A stretch of 64,000 bases of DNA, taken from Rhipicephalus microplus. Lineage: Eukaryota > Arthropoda > Arachnida > Ixodida > Ixodidae. The DNA is taken from contig NC_134710.1 in NCBI RefSeq assembly GCF_043290135.1, forward strand, positions 255,427,592 through 255,491,591. Reading direction: 5' to 3'. Of the stretch, positions 1-10,863 are shown piece after piece; positions within the stretch are counted from its first letter, which is position 1; the number at the start of each line of letters is the position of its first letter. The notes under the pieces are model-generated. The model made no database searches. It was given only the letters and a program-made list of their open reading frames with translations, and was not told the origin of the DNA. A program made the position numbers and the translations under genes.

Positions 1-294
1 AAGCCTATTTGATATGAGAAATCAAGCTTATATGCATTAACGTAAGTATGTATAATATATTTACATTATATGCTCACATAACTACTAAATGACATATTAT
101 CCTCAAGATTAAGACACACACACAATGGCCCCTTCTGGGTCTTCTTTTCCTGTGTGTCTTAATTTTGTGGCAAGATATGTACCTCAGCAAGAACCAAGTG
201 GGCAAACAAACAGGTCTGTTGAACCAAGTAGTAGCTAAGGAACTTGTAAATGATTAATGATTACTTGAAATTATTTGGCAACATCACAATTACA
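1..294. other. No feature recognised
   Basis: AT-rich sequence left of the first transposon. It has a short CA run near 116-124 and no open frame, splice pattern or terminal repeat that I can support. Confidence 0.5.
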
Positions 295-510
295 TTAAGG
301 TGGTAGGCTTACGTCAAAAGTCAATTTTTTTTTTTGCGAGATCGATTTTTTTTGTTTTTGGTTTTTTTGCACGCCCGGACATTCAAAAACGTGTAGCAAC
401 AAAAATTATCTTCCTATCATCATTAGTTTGCGAGTCACAATTAGATTTTTATACACCATGCTCATATACCGAAACCACAATGTGTTCGTTACGAAAGTGT
501 TTTTCGTTTA

Positions 511-696
511 CAGTAGACTCTCAGTAAACGGAAATCTGTTAAATGAAAGTACTGCTTAAATGGAACCAGTGCCTCTGCAACGCTTGGTTTCGGGCTTGTA
601 TTCTGCAGTTATGTTCACCTCTCAGTAAAAGGAACTCCTGTTAAATGAAACATATTGTCATGGTCCCATCACGTTCCGTTTACTGAGAATCTACTG
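511..696. mobile_element. MITE with Tc1/mariner (pogo)-like ends
   Basis: A 186-bp element begins CAGTAGACTCTCAGTAAACG and ends with the near-perfect inverse, TTACTGAGAATCTACTG. TA dinucleotides flank both sides (509-510 and 697-698), the target duplication of Tc1/mariner-type transposons. There is no coding capacity. It lies inside the larger decayed transposon and so is the younger insertion. A related element is at 8590-8783. Confidence 0.75.
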
Positions 697-956
697 TATA
701 ATAATAATATTCAAAATACTTCATGACTTTTATTTGGACTGTTACATAAGAGGATGTCATTATATATAACTTTGTGCTTCTAATTGTTTTCAAATCTTTA
801 AAAACAGCCACATGGAGGATGTAAAGTGCTCATGGAATGTTTGTTGTTTACCTTGGTCGGCATACGTCAGGCATCGTTCTACATTTCTTCCTCGTGTCAA
901 CGCTGCAACGTGTGTGTTCTTCGGCCACCTGGATGTGAATATATATTCAGACCAGC

Positions 957-2631
957 ATGGCTAAGCGCAGAACTCAGAAGACAAGGAAGCGGAAGTTTGG
1001 TGGAAATCGCTACACCCTGACGAAGCTGCCTCCCGACATGGACGCGGGTGTTTCGGCGAACGCAAGAAAGCTTTCGGGCATTACAAAAACGTACGAGGCT
1101 CCGCCGCAAAATTCTTCGCTCCAAAAGAACAGGCTTTTGGACATTGACATTCTTTCCTCGGTGTTTTTATCACTAGTGACATGCCCTGGATGCATGAACC
1201 CAACGCTGAAGCTCGAGGAACGCTCTCACCTAGGGATATGCTCAACCTGTGCAGTCGTGTGTACTGACTATAGGTTTGAGCGTCCATTTGATACGTCTAG
1301 AAAGGCGGGACACGTAACGAAAATAATGTTCATCTCGTTTACGCGAGGCGCCAGTTAGGAAAGGGCATGCAGGTGTGGAATTCTTTGCCAAAGTCATGAA
1401 CATGCCTGCTCCATGTCACTCCGCCTACGACAAATTATTGTCTCGACTTTCTGCAGCTGCAGGAAAAGTGGCGTCAAAATGTAGGGCCGATGCTGCTGTG
1501 GAACTTAGTCGTATTGTGGGAAGTGCCGAGTGTGGTGTTTCAGGTGACAGCACATGGCAGAAGCGTGGTCATTCATCTTTGAATGCATGTGAGTCTGTGA
1601 TTTTTATTGACACAAGAAAAGTCATAGATGTTGAGGCCCTTTTCAGATCGTGTAAATCTTGTAAAACTAAACAAAAGTTGAGGCCACAAAGTGCTTTTTA
1701 TCAGGAATGAAAGGCAGACCACACTTCCTGTCAAGCAAACCATGAAGGAAGTGCTGGCAGTAAGGAGACGGTTGGTCTGTACCGAATATTTGAGAGGTCA
1801 CAGCCAAAAAGAGGCTTGAATTACCTGAAATTCTACGGTGATGGTGTTTCCAAGAGCTATGCCTCTGTGGAAGACATGTATAGAAAAGACAGTGTCTAGA
1901 AACTGGAATGCGTTGGGCATGTCCAGAAAAGTTTTGGCTGCCGCCTCGGAGAACTCAAGAAAGCAGTGCGTGGTCTCGGAAGTAAGGGAAAGGTCAATGA
2001 TGTCCTCATTGACCGCCTTCAAAACTACTAAGGCATTGCCATAACGACTAGTGCGGGCAACTTTTCTGCAATGAATCAGGCTACCCTTGCCAGTCTTTTT
2101 CATTGCAGCTCTACCGACAAGCATCCGAGACATGGTCTGTGCCCACTTGGACCGAACAGCTGGTGTGGGTACAGAAGGGTTGAAGCACTCGGCCAAGGAG
2201 AGTATGTGCACAAAGGACGACTTTCGAATGACGTGCTAACAAAGTTAAAATTGTGTACAGCTATTTGCGTTCAGATGAACTTCTGATGAAATCTTTGCAT
2301 GGAAAGACACATAATGCAAATGAGTTTTAATGGTCAGATATAGCAGTGGGCTCCCAAAAAGGTCTACGTAAGCTTGCCTACAGTAATGTTTGCCTTGCAT
2401 GATGCTGTGGCAAACTTCAATAATGGCAGTGTAAGCACTCTAGACATCCTGAGCCAAGCTGGCATAGAACTAGGGTACTACACGACGAAAGTTTGTGTTG
2501 CCAGAGATCACAAGCGCATGCAGAATGCCAAACGCAAGTCAGCTGATGGGACGAAACAGGCCGGAAAGAAAAGAAGAGCAATCACACGAGGAAAAGGAGA
2601 CCATGATGCTATTCAAGAAGGACCCACCTAG
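957..2631 (+). pseudogene. Broken Mutator-like transposase
   Basis: A chain of plus-strand blocks reads as one transposase once stops and frameshifts are ignored. The first block (957-1358) starts with a basic stretch, MAKRRTQKTRKRK, and later has paired cysteines (CPGC, CSTC) suggesting a zinc ribbon. The block at 1375-1710 has the family signature TWQKRGHSSLN followed by KVIDVEALFRSCKSCK. Frame pieces at 1800-2220 read GDGVSKSY, CVGHVQK, DRLQNY and HGLCPLGPNSWCGY, all typical of this transposase fold. The last block (2374-2631) has the Lys/Arg-rich tail. At least three disruptions are visible, so no functional enzyme is expected. A minus-strand frame at 1798-2211 is only a shadow. Confidence 0.72.
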
Positions 2632-3212
2632 GAATCAGGGGCATTTTAGGACTTTGTGCGAAATTTCTGACACCTTGAGCCCGCTCTAAAATCTTTGTTT
2701 ACCTTTTCCTCAAAATAAGAATTTGCTGCAAATCATGCAATGCCAACTTTCATAACTTTTTTCTCAGTGTATACTTCGAACGAAAATTTAGTACAATGTT
2801 TCACCACTTATATATCTGTGTAGCGAACTAGGATAAAAGAAATTAATTGATTAGTTTTGAATTCACAGCTAATTTTGCAAACAAGTTCAGTATAAATTGG
2901 CACTTTTTCTGAGTCTTTTGGAGTTTTTTAACATAATTTCCTTGATATTTACTGTATATTATTTATCCTAGTTCACTGCATAGCTCCAACCATTGATTAC
3001 ATAAATGCCAAAGCTTTACTGAATTCAGGCACCCGTTAGTCACTTATCATGGCTGATGTAACTATCACTTTTCATTTAATATTTGACAAAAATGGCCTCC
3101 TAAAAAACAAATAATCAATATTTTGCACTCTAAATGACTAGGGAAGATAACTGAGGCACGCTTGTTCCAAAAAAGCAGTTATTTTATTCCTGGCTCCTCC
3201 GGTTAAAAAAAG

Positions 3213-3243
3213 TTTTTTTTTTTTGGGGGGGGGGGGGGGGGGG
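3213..3243. repeat. Homopolymer T then G tract
   Basis: About 12 T are followed by about 19 G. The tract is prone to length error and to G-quadruplex formation. It lies just inside the right terminal repeat of the Mutator-like element. Confidence 0.9.
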
Positions 3244-3314
3244 TGGCCTACCACCTCAATGAAATATGCTACCACATGTCCAGTTGTACTATCGTGCTCA
3301 GTATGAGCTACACC

Positions 3315-3566
3315 CATTTATTGATTGATTGATTGATTTGTGGGGTTTAACGTCCCAAAACCACCATATGGTTATGAGAGACGCCGTAGTGGAGGGCTCC
3401 GGAAATTTCGACCACCTGGGGTTCTTTAACGTGCACTCAAATCTGAGCAAACGGGCCTACAACATTTCCGCCTCCATCGGAAATGCAGCCGCCGCAGCCG
3501 GGATTCGATCCCGCGACCTGCGGGTCAGCAGACGAGTACCTTAGCCACTAGACCACCGCGGCGGGG
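3315..3566 (-). mobile_element. Ruka-type tRNA-derived SINE, full length
   Basis: Read on the minus strand, the element starts in a tRNA-like head with an A box (TGGTCTAGTGGCTAAGG) and B box (GGATCGAATCCC). It then has the family body and ends in an ATCA repeat tail, seen as the TTGATTGATT run at 3321-3338. A 16-bp perfect target duplication, CAGTATGAGCTACACC, is present at 3299-3314 and 3567-3582. The internal open frame is an accident of the SINE body. Confidence 0.9.
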
Positions 3567-3582
3567 CAGTATGAGCTACACC

Positions 3583-4979
3583 GCGGGAGCATATGGTCAA
3601 TGGCAATGTAAGGTTGTATAGTTGCACCAATCATGACATTTTTTTTTTGTTATCAAGAGAGGAATCGGCCGTACCTGTGAGTGCACTTCGCCCTAACTTC
3701 CTTTTATGCTCGTGCTAGTTTTGCGCTGTGGTTATATAAGCTTCGAAAATGATGCCTTGGAGGGTGACAGCAAGTTAGTGGGGGCGATGCACACCCGCAA
3801 GAATAGCCAGACTCTCTCCCAATAACTTGAAAATATGCTATGATCGGCGCCACTGTACAACATTGCAGTACGCTCAGCCATGCGCTCACGTGGTGTAGTT
3901 CATACTTATAGTACGTACAATGTTGTGTTTACTGAAAGAAAGAATTAAGTGCGACAGTTTTTAAGAGATGCAAACATAATTAAACTGATCAAATAATCAA
4001 TTGCATTAAATTGCTAAACAGCCAAAATATCTAAATGCAACAATGGAGTGAAAGCTACATGCCCAATGCACCTGCTTCTGAACTGTTGGTCCGGCATAAC
4101 AACTGCTCCTATTCAGCACAACTATATTATGGAATATTTATTACATCTGCCATTCTCCAATGAGTGTTATTCCTTATAGACATTCAAAAGAGACACATTG
4201 GGAACTTCAACTTCTGGATTCTTGAGCAGAAGATGAATCAAATGACCGACACCATTCTATTTGTATTTAAAATCTGAAGTGTTGGCCAAACATTATAAAA
4301 AGTTTAATTGTGAGTTTCAATGTCCAAAAACTGTACATAAGGCAAAGGTGAACACCATTGTGTAGTGTTCCGGATTATTTTTATTTATTGGCAGTTCTTT
4401 CAGATGCACTGAAAACATTGTATACTAATATTTTACTAATATTTTAGCATTTATCTCTACTCAACTGATGTCACTGTAGTCAGGATTCAAATCCACACAA
4501 CCTCCAATAACTGCCGATGAGGTTATGAGTTGCATTAAATTCAGGATCACAAAAATCACTGAAGTCTGTTGATTTTTGTTTTCTACTTTCAAAAGACCTT
4601 GTAGATCAATAGCAAATACAAGAATTGGTGTAATATTTATATATTACAATAATAGTTCAACAGTCTAAATGGGTTCCCTCATATAAAAAGGCTGAATCGA
4701 GCAAACATTGCACACAAACTGAACAAATACAATTCAGTTATTGAGTAGTATAGATATTTCAAGTAAAGAAATATTTTCATGAGATGTGGCACATCAACTA
4801 ATATATTTCTAGTAAAGTGATAAATTGACTGTTGCACAACCCTTAATATTCACGTCTTTGACAGATAAGAAGCCACATGCAACACCCAGTTGCAAAATTC
4901 TTTTCAAGAGAACTCTGACACTGGTAGTCAACCAAGACAGTGTAATTGTATAGCAATAATCATTAACGTTATTCCTTAC
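3583..4979. other. No gene recognised; region downstream of the last visible INPP5E exon
   Basis: AT-rich sequence. The short C-terminal INPP5E exon expected after 4980 was not recognised here; it may lie beyond the window or be too short and diverged to see. No terminal repeats were found. Confidence 0.4.
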
Positions 4980-5116
4980 TTGTCTCTTCCAGGTCGTATC
5001 ACCACTTCGTACAGCCCATACAGTGGTTGATGATCAGAGATTTGCATTAATAGAATTGAGTCATAGAGAATACACTCTATATGGCCTTTTCTCTTGATTC
5101 TATAAAGTATTCAATC
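4980..5116 (-). pseudogene. INPP5E: INPP5E-like exon, last part of the phosphatase domain, with in-frame TGA
   Basis: This minus-strand exon is preceded by a 3' splice site (TTTTCATTTAG) and followed by a donor (GACAA|GTAAGG). In the phase set by the preceding exon it reads D, stop (TGA at 5113-5111), then ILYRIKRKGHIE, ISDHQPLYGLYEV and IRPGRD. In inositol 5-phosphatases the D at the junction belongs to the catalytic motif P(S/A)(W/Y)(T/C)DR, so the TGA replaces the invariant arginine, most simply by CGA to TGA. The later motif normally written SDH(R/K)PV is SDHQPL here. The length, 137 nt, fits 45 codons plus 2 nt. The stop suggests a pseudogene or a damaged allele; an assembly error is possible. 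Confidence 0.75.
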
Positions 5117-5199
5117 CTAAATGAAAATAGGTTTTCAGTGAAAAATGAGGCTGACAATATCAATGCCACGAATTGAAAAGTTCAAACAGAAGCTATTAC

Positions 5200-5306
5200 T
5201 GTGTACGATGGCACTCTATGCTTCACACCATCAAACTGAGTTGAACCAACTTCGAATTTGTGGGTCAGTCCAAATTTTATCTTTCCTTCTTGAAAGCCAA
5301 AGATGC
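5200..5306 (-). CDS. INPP5E: INPP5E-like exon, middle-to-late phosphatase domain
   Basis: A 107-nt minus-strand exon with acceptor CATCAGGTCAG and donor ACA|GTAATA. The phase fits the exon at 6887-6723 (one base carried over, giving HGIFGFQEGKI). It encodes GFQEGKIKFGLTHKFEVGS and ends VKHRVPSYT, matching the IPPc region where human INPP5E has FQEPDIHFLPSYKFDIG and TPSYTDR. The usually conserved PTYK(F/Y)D is LTHKFE here, a sign of relaxed constraint or divergence. It acts in the same enzyme as the neighbouring exons: removal of the 5-phosphate from PI(4,5)P2 and PI(3,4,5)P3, in cilia in animals. Confidence 0.78.
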
Positions 5307-6722
5307 CTGACCTGATGAGCAGAGACGAGAGAGATGCTGCATACAACACTGGTGAATGCAAAACATACACAGGAAACTAGGCAGTTCTCTTCTAATTCAA
5401 ACAGATTTTTAGAACTCGCCAAGAAAAGGTGGTGCTCTTTTACGAGAGATTTTTAACACTGCAAATCACTCTGCAGATAGCAAACCAAATACAGCCTCGT
5501 TATCTTTCATATTAGGGACACGGTACAATTGCAAAACTGAAGCTCAGAAGTTGTGTAGTAGTTTCTGTTTAGCGAAAATCAAAAGGATAGCACCACCTCC
5601 TAGATATCTGATTCCAAGGTCTCTGATAAAGAATGAATGCATCTGCATTTCAATTAAGATCACTCTAGAAGGGTTGAGAGGCGGTATAGTTAATATAGAT
5701 TCGTACTGAAATATTGGGAGCACAAACCAACAGGATGCAAAGGAGGAGACAAACAAGCGTATAAAACAGATGACTTGTTTGTTTGCACCTCTGTGTCCCA
5801 TTAGTTTGCCCTGCTGATTTCAGTATGAAAGGTCATTCCAAGCTGTTATAGGAAAGCTTTTAACAGACTTGTCTGGAATACCAGTGCATTTTAATAGCAT
5901 ATCTGAAAACATTGCTAACCTCCATTTCGGCTGAGCAGAAAAGACCGTACTACCACTCTGCTTTAATTTTGCTGTTGTAAATTTTGCGATAAAATAAATT
6001 ATTCAAATTGGGGAAAACTTTTCATTAGCTACTTTGGTGTTGTGGCTTATGAAGGCAACTTTTTTTTAAGAAGCTTCAGCTTTAAAGGACACTACTGCAA
6101 GTTTTCACTATACCGTGGGGAAAGCAATGTCTAGGGAATGTTTAAACCAAATCATTTTCTAACAGGTTCGTTAATAGAAAACTTGAAAGCAATTTAACTG
6201 CTTTGTTACTATTTTACCAGAAGGTGAGCTTCACCACTAATGCAATTACCCTCCCTGCCTCAGCCATTCTTTGCAAGCAGAGTTTCTTCACCCATGTGGA
6301 ACGTGGTGTAGGGGCCACACCATGTTCACATGACTAGCTCCACCCTCCTCTCACCTTCTCTACCTATTTTGCTTCATGGCACATATCTAGAGACAGTGTA
6401 TTAGATGATTAATCAATGTCACATGCCATAGAAAGTGATACTACAAGCAGTGTGTGTTAAGCATTTGTGTGCATGTCTTTGACTCGTGCTCCGTGTACAG
6501 CTTCTATGAGAGAAAAAGCCCACTACGTTGTTTCAAGTTTTGGCCGCTTTCACACCATGTTACAGTCAGTTTTATGCTTTGCAAGCCCTATTGCCCCCCT
6601 CCCCCCCACAATCTACACATCACTTTGTCTGATTTTAAATGCACAAACCTAATCAAAGGGCATTCTTTAAAAATTTCAAAAAAAAAAGGATGGGGGTATA
6701 CAGAAGATGCGATTATACAAAC

Positions 6723-6887
6723 CATGCAGCACAGCACTTCTCGGCCGATCAAATTTCAGGAGGTTCTCATATGCAAGTTGTTTATTTTCATGGTCATCCT
6801 TCAGTAAACCGACGACCGAACGATCATTCATGAGTCGAAAATTCAGATCGCCACACCAAAATACATGGTCAAATCTTGCAGTCACAT
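6723..6887 (-). CDS. INPP5E: INPP5E-like exon with catalytic FWCGDLNFRL motif
   Basis: A 165-nt minus-strand exon with acceptor TTCATTGCAG and a suboptimal donor CATG|GTTTGT. It reads VTARFDHVFWCGDLNFRL, then about 35 residues ending AVLHG. The F-W-x-G-D-x-N-(F/Y)-R signature is the first catalytic motif of inositol polyphosphate 5-phosphatases, and the preceding D-V-T-x-R-F-D matches INPP5E rather than OCRL or synaptojanin. The codon for the first D is completed across the intron from 10863-10759. The exon is fully open and its motif intact, in contrast to the exon at 5116-4980. Confidence 0.85.
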
Positions 6888-7405
6888 CTGCAATGAATCA
6901 AATGCACACTCACAAACCTTCTAAGAATAAAAAAACACCTGGCCTGTGCAAAACGCACAGCACACTCACAGCAAAAGCTGGAAGAGTGGCCTTTCTAGAG
7001 CCTTTTCTGAACACTCTTGTAGACACTACTACAGGTACACTTGCATGATACCCACTACACCAAAATCACCATAACATTTGTGAAGTAGAGAAGCGTGCAC
7101 TATTTCATTAGTATTTGTCTTTCTTCAGGGGAGCATGGTGCTCGCTATGCACCTGTAAGACATTATGTGCAATTTGCTATATTTGCATTATGTGCATTAT
7201 TTGCTGATGCTGTAGCTAACGACGACAAACAATTATGACTCAGCCTTTTGTAGTGGCCTGGAACCATTCAATAGACCCAATTGTTAAGCGATTCGCATTA
7301 TGTGATGCTAGGTTGCTTAGTTACTCTTCTGAAATGCTCTTATAACACGATTCCTGAACTGACAAGAAGCGTGCATAAGGGAAGTCGGCAGCACAATCTC
7401 GAGCA

Positions 7406-7600
7406 CAGGAGTGGCTCTGTGGTAAAGCACTGGGCTGCCACAGACAAGGCCTGTAGCCCCGTTTACACGAGAGATATTTTCTCATTTCATTTTTTTTTTT
7501 TCATACTTCATGCGATATTGGTTGCGGACACTGTCGGCGGACAAGTACGGCGCTGGAGACAGTCTTTTTTGTGTTATCATAGCAGCTTTCACTGTAAAAA
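7406..7600 (+). mobile_element. tRNA-derived SINE (non-Ruka family)
   Basis: The 5' part has a tRNA-like A box, GTGGCTCTGTGGTAAAGCAC, followed by a decayed B-box region. The body contains GGTTGCGGACACTGTCGGCG and ends CATAGCAGCTTTCACTGTAA, which I recall as a common tick SINE body. The boundaries are approximate and I found no clear target duplication. Confidence 0.5.
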
Positions 7601-7772
7601 TAGTAACTTACTAGGAAATTAAAGATAGGAAAATGTGAGCAAATCAGGGATAGTAACAGCACGTTTTTACAAAAAGACCTCATATTGATGTCCAGTTTCC
7701 TTTATTATTTTTGCCCTTATTGTGCTGTAAGAGCATGCAAACAGTAAACAAAGCAAAAAATAGCCGAGGTTG

Positions 7773-7860
7773 TTCATTCTAAAAGACAGGGTGTCCAATT
7801 ATAGACACACAAAAGAAGTCATGACACCACAAGAGGGCCTGGGGTGTCTTTTAGAATGAA
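7773..7860. mobile_element. 88-bp MITE/palindromic element
   Basis: TTCATTCTAAAAGACA at the left is the inverse of TGTCTTTTAGAATGAA at the right, a 16-bp perfect inverted repeat enclosing about 56 bp. It has no coding capacity and its superfamily is unknown. Confidence 0.65.
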
Positions 7861-8589
7861 TATTCACCAATTAGCTCTGCTCTTTGTTATCTCAGCTGAC
7901 ATTGGTTGGTCAATACTGGCTTGATATTTGTTTATCAAGCATGTTATGGACACGAAAGCAGTAATTAAGAAAAGCGATAAGGATAACGCTGGTCTGCGAA
8001 TATGCGATATGCAGTTGTTTCCTTTTGTAGAAAAACTTCTACATCTACAACTATGAAAAAGAAGCTCCAACATTGTAAAACCAGAATTATCTACCGAGCA
8101 TTCATACTTGTGTGATTTCTTTATTACCCATAGTATCGAAAATGGTGACTAAAAGCTGTTGCAAAGGGCAAGTACCGCATCAAGAAATAATTGGCATGTT
8201 TATGCTCACATGTTGAATCTTATTACAGGATTTTTACAACAAAAGCCACAGGGCAAACATGAAGTGTTCAGGGTGGGTTATTGCAAGGTATAATGTCATG
8301 TTTCAGAAAAATGCCTGAGTAGAACAGCCTTTACAAGGGACCCCAATTCATTGAAGTTTGTGATGTGATGAGCTGCTTTCTTTTTCTTTTTTTTCATGCA
8401 TGATGGCGATATTCAGAAATGTGAATACTGCTGCAGCCAAGCAACTGAATTGTATCTAAGCCTTCAAGTGTGTTTCAGCTAACTTGAACAAAACACTTAT
8501 AAAAGCAAACAAATGTACAGTACTGCTTTTTATATTCTGGCATGAACTTTTGTGTTAAAACTATTTCAATATTTAATCAAGATTAATCA

Positions 8590-8783
8590 CAGTAGATGGT
8601 CTCTAAACCAAAACGGAAGGAACCAGGAAAATATATATTCCATTTACCAGAAGTTCCATTTACTGAGAGATGAACAGGGGCGGACAATACAAGTACTAAA
8701 TCAACAATATCAAAGGCAGTTGTTCCATTTTATCAAAGGCAGCAGTTCCATTTAGCAGATTTCCCTTTACTGAGATTCTACTG
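8590..8783. mobile_element. MITE related to 511-696
   Basis: It begins CAGTAGATGGTCTCTAAAC and ends TTTACTGAGATTCTACTG, an imperfect inverted repeat of the same family as 511-696. The flanking dinucleotides are CA and TG rather than TA, so the expected TA duplication is mutated or the boundaries are shifted. Confidence 0.6.
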
Positions 8784-10758
8784 TGGTTAACATTTGGAAG
8801 ACTTTTACTAGTATACAAGAAGTAAGTCTTCGGAGGAGTTGTAAAGGGTATTGCTTTGTCAAGCAGAAGTATAGCTGACTTTCTTTTCTTTCTCCTTTTA
8901 TTTTCACTTATTTTAGCTTATGGGAAATGTGCAGCACCTACAAGTGGAACAACAGTCTACTGCGCCACTGCACTTTCACGTGCCACCACTTCAGTTTCAA
9001 GTGGCGTGCTACAAATAGACACCTCTTTTTCTGCTATGCCCACATTACACGCAAGTGTGTGTGTGCGAAGACGACATATATGATGAAACGGGTAGGCCTT
9101 CGTAACGTCAACAATGCAGGATTCCTTTAGTTTCTCAAACGAAAAGAAAGGACAAATTATATGGAATCAGTCATGTTTTCAATGTGATAGAAAGCACAGA
9201 CGTGTGGCAGTGTATTCTGAAAGGGCAATCGGCTGGCCAGTGTAGACCACAAAGCATAGACAGTTAACATCCATGTTTGTATGGATTCTTTCTAGTCATT
9301 TTGCCTGATGGCATTTGTCTGACACCTGTTAGACAACCCCTTGCAATGGGCGCAAGTAAAACGTACGATCTCTGAACTGAACGTGTTGTATTAAGTAATG
9401 TCTGGAAGTTCCACGAAATTTTCTGCACTGTTGTGCAGCTCTATTTATAGACGTTGCTTGCACTGCACAAGTCCTTGAGTAACTGTCACACGCCAACCTT
9501 GCAAATGATCTCTTAGCTGTCACTAAATGCAATAAAATGGTGTGGTGCAGCATCGCTTGCATGCACAGTGCTGTTAAGAGCAATAGAAATACAAGGGGAA
9601 TAAAATTCTGCAGTCCACGACACATTTTGCGAGACATGCGGAGATGCTTCCCTAGTGTTACTGTTTACGAATTGCGGAACAGTAGAAAAACAGCCGCATC
9701 CCACAAGAAAGAATTGCTAGATCTGTCGATGGTTTTCCACCAACAAAATGTCGACTGCTTATTTAAGATCACTTTGCTGGCTGCCACTCACTTCCATCAG
9801 CACCGTAAAAATATCAGTTAAATTGCGTGGAGTTTAAATTCACACAAAAAAGCTACAGCATGAACTTGATAAAAGTGCCCGGATGATCACTTGCTTTATG
9901 CGGCATACACTAATCCAAATTTCAGTAAATTTTTTAAGCAGAAAACTGAAAAACTTTGTTCCAGGTGCATAGTTCTTATAGTTATGGCATAGTTTACGAC
10001 TAAGAAATTCATACGTGACACTGCAAAACAACTCAACATGGCTCTACTGATGGGTCAGCTGCTGCACAAAGCATACCAGTTCCTTTCATTCACTTATGCA
10101 CTGCGGTGCCACAGGCTCAGTGCTTGTTTCCTAGAGCTACAAGAGAGAATAAAGCCAAAATAAGCATCCTTTTCAGCTACATATTTTAATGTAAAAGTTG
10201 GGCGGGCATATATAGTATGACTGTATGGCCAGTGCAGAAAACAAAAACAGTGAAAGTAACACGCTAGCAGATGCTACAACGCTGTTTACATTTAACCGCT
10301 TAGTATGGCACAGAAAATAAATTATTGAAACAAGGCTGTTTGGTCACTCTGAGCGGAGCTTCACTTCCAGGGCCTCACTGGCTATTGCGGCTTGCCAGGG
10401 CTGGTCAGTAGTCGCCAATCCACCTTTTTCATTTTCTTGTGCTGCCTGCTGCCATTTTGGTAGCATAGCTGATGTATATCTTACTTCTTGATGCTGCCAG
10501 CTGTCTTCATTGTTTATGTATATACTATGTCGCACACAATGTGTTCAATAGTTGTGGAAAGCGAAGCAAGCGTTCCAGGTAGTCAATAAAATTTATCTGA
10601 GATAAATCTGTACATCTCTCAAGCCTGTCGTTCTGCATATAGGTGAGGAGTGGGCAGGGGAACACACATAGCCAATTTCATTCAGGTCCAATGACCTCAG
10701 GAAATTGCCAGAGTTGACCTTTAAGTCATCATGTACAGATTCACATGAGATAGACCAC

Positions 10759-10863
10759 CCTTTGCTTTTGTGCTGAAGTTGAGTTGTGCTTGTTTTGGTA
10801 AGTCAGTCTGATGACAGATCTTTCCATAATCTTGAATACGGTCTGGAACTCTTTTTTCCTGAG
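10759..10863 (-). CDS. INPP5E: INPP5E-like exon before the FWCGDLNFR exon
   Basis: A 105-nt minus-strand exon with acceptor CTTTTTCTAG and donor AAAG|GTGGTC. It reads QEKRVPDRIQDYGKICHQ then TDLPKQ and ends STKAK, after which the last base joins the next exon to give D-V-T. In animal INPP5E the same stretch follows the SHFT motif and has the pattern E-x-x-x-x-R-x-x-D-Y-x-x-I, the segment leading to D-V-T-x-R-F-D. Phase and order agree with the exon at 6887-6723. The donor is weak, so the exact 3' end is inferred from phase. Confidence 0.72.

Larger units (their letters stand above)
295..3259 (+). mobile_element. Mutator-like/Kolobok-type DNA transposon, decayed
   Basis: The segment is bounded by a perfect 10-bp terminal inverted repeat, GGTGGTAGGC at 299-308 and GCCTACCACC at 3246-3255. 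These are flanked by TTAA at 295-298 and TCAA at 3256-3259, which looks like a TTAA target duplication with one change. Inside, plus-strand blocks carry a transposase of the kind annotated as 'Mutator-like transposase domain' in arthropods. A TTAA duplication is typical of the Kolobok superfamily, so the superfamily is uncertain. The element is about 2.96 kb and is dead: stops and frameshifts break the transposase, and a pogo/mariner-like MITE sits in its left end. A T-then-G homopolymer lies just inside the right terminus. Confidence 0.72.
6888..10758 (-). other. INPP5E intron with small repeats
   Basis: Between two phase-matched exons. It holds a SINE (7406-7600) and two short inverted-repeat elements (7773-7860, 8590-8783). 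I see no further coding exon; the open frames here are short and lack splice support or recognisable motifs. Confidence 0.55.

Noticed and set aside
1798..2211. 137-codon minus-strand frame as a gene
   Set aside because: The plus strand in the same place encodes transposase motifs; the minus frame is a shadow.
3329..3544. 71-codon frame (and the similar one at 54253-54468) as a protein
   Set aside because: Both lie within the Ruka-type SINE and are repeat-derived.
10344..10535. Minus-strand frame with GGLATTDQPWQA as a gene
   Set aside because: No domain and no splice signals in agreement with the flanking exons; probably repeat-derived.
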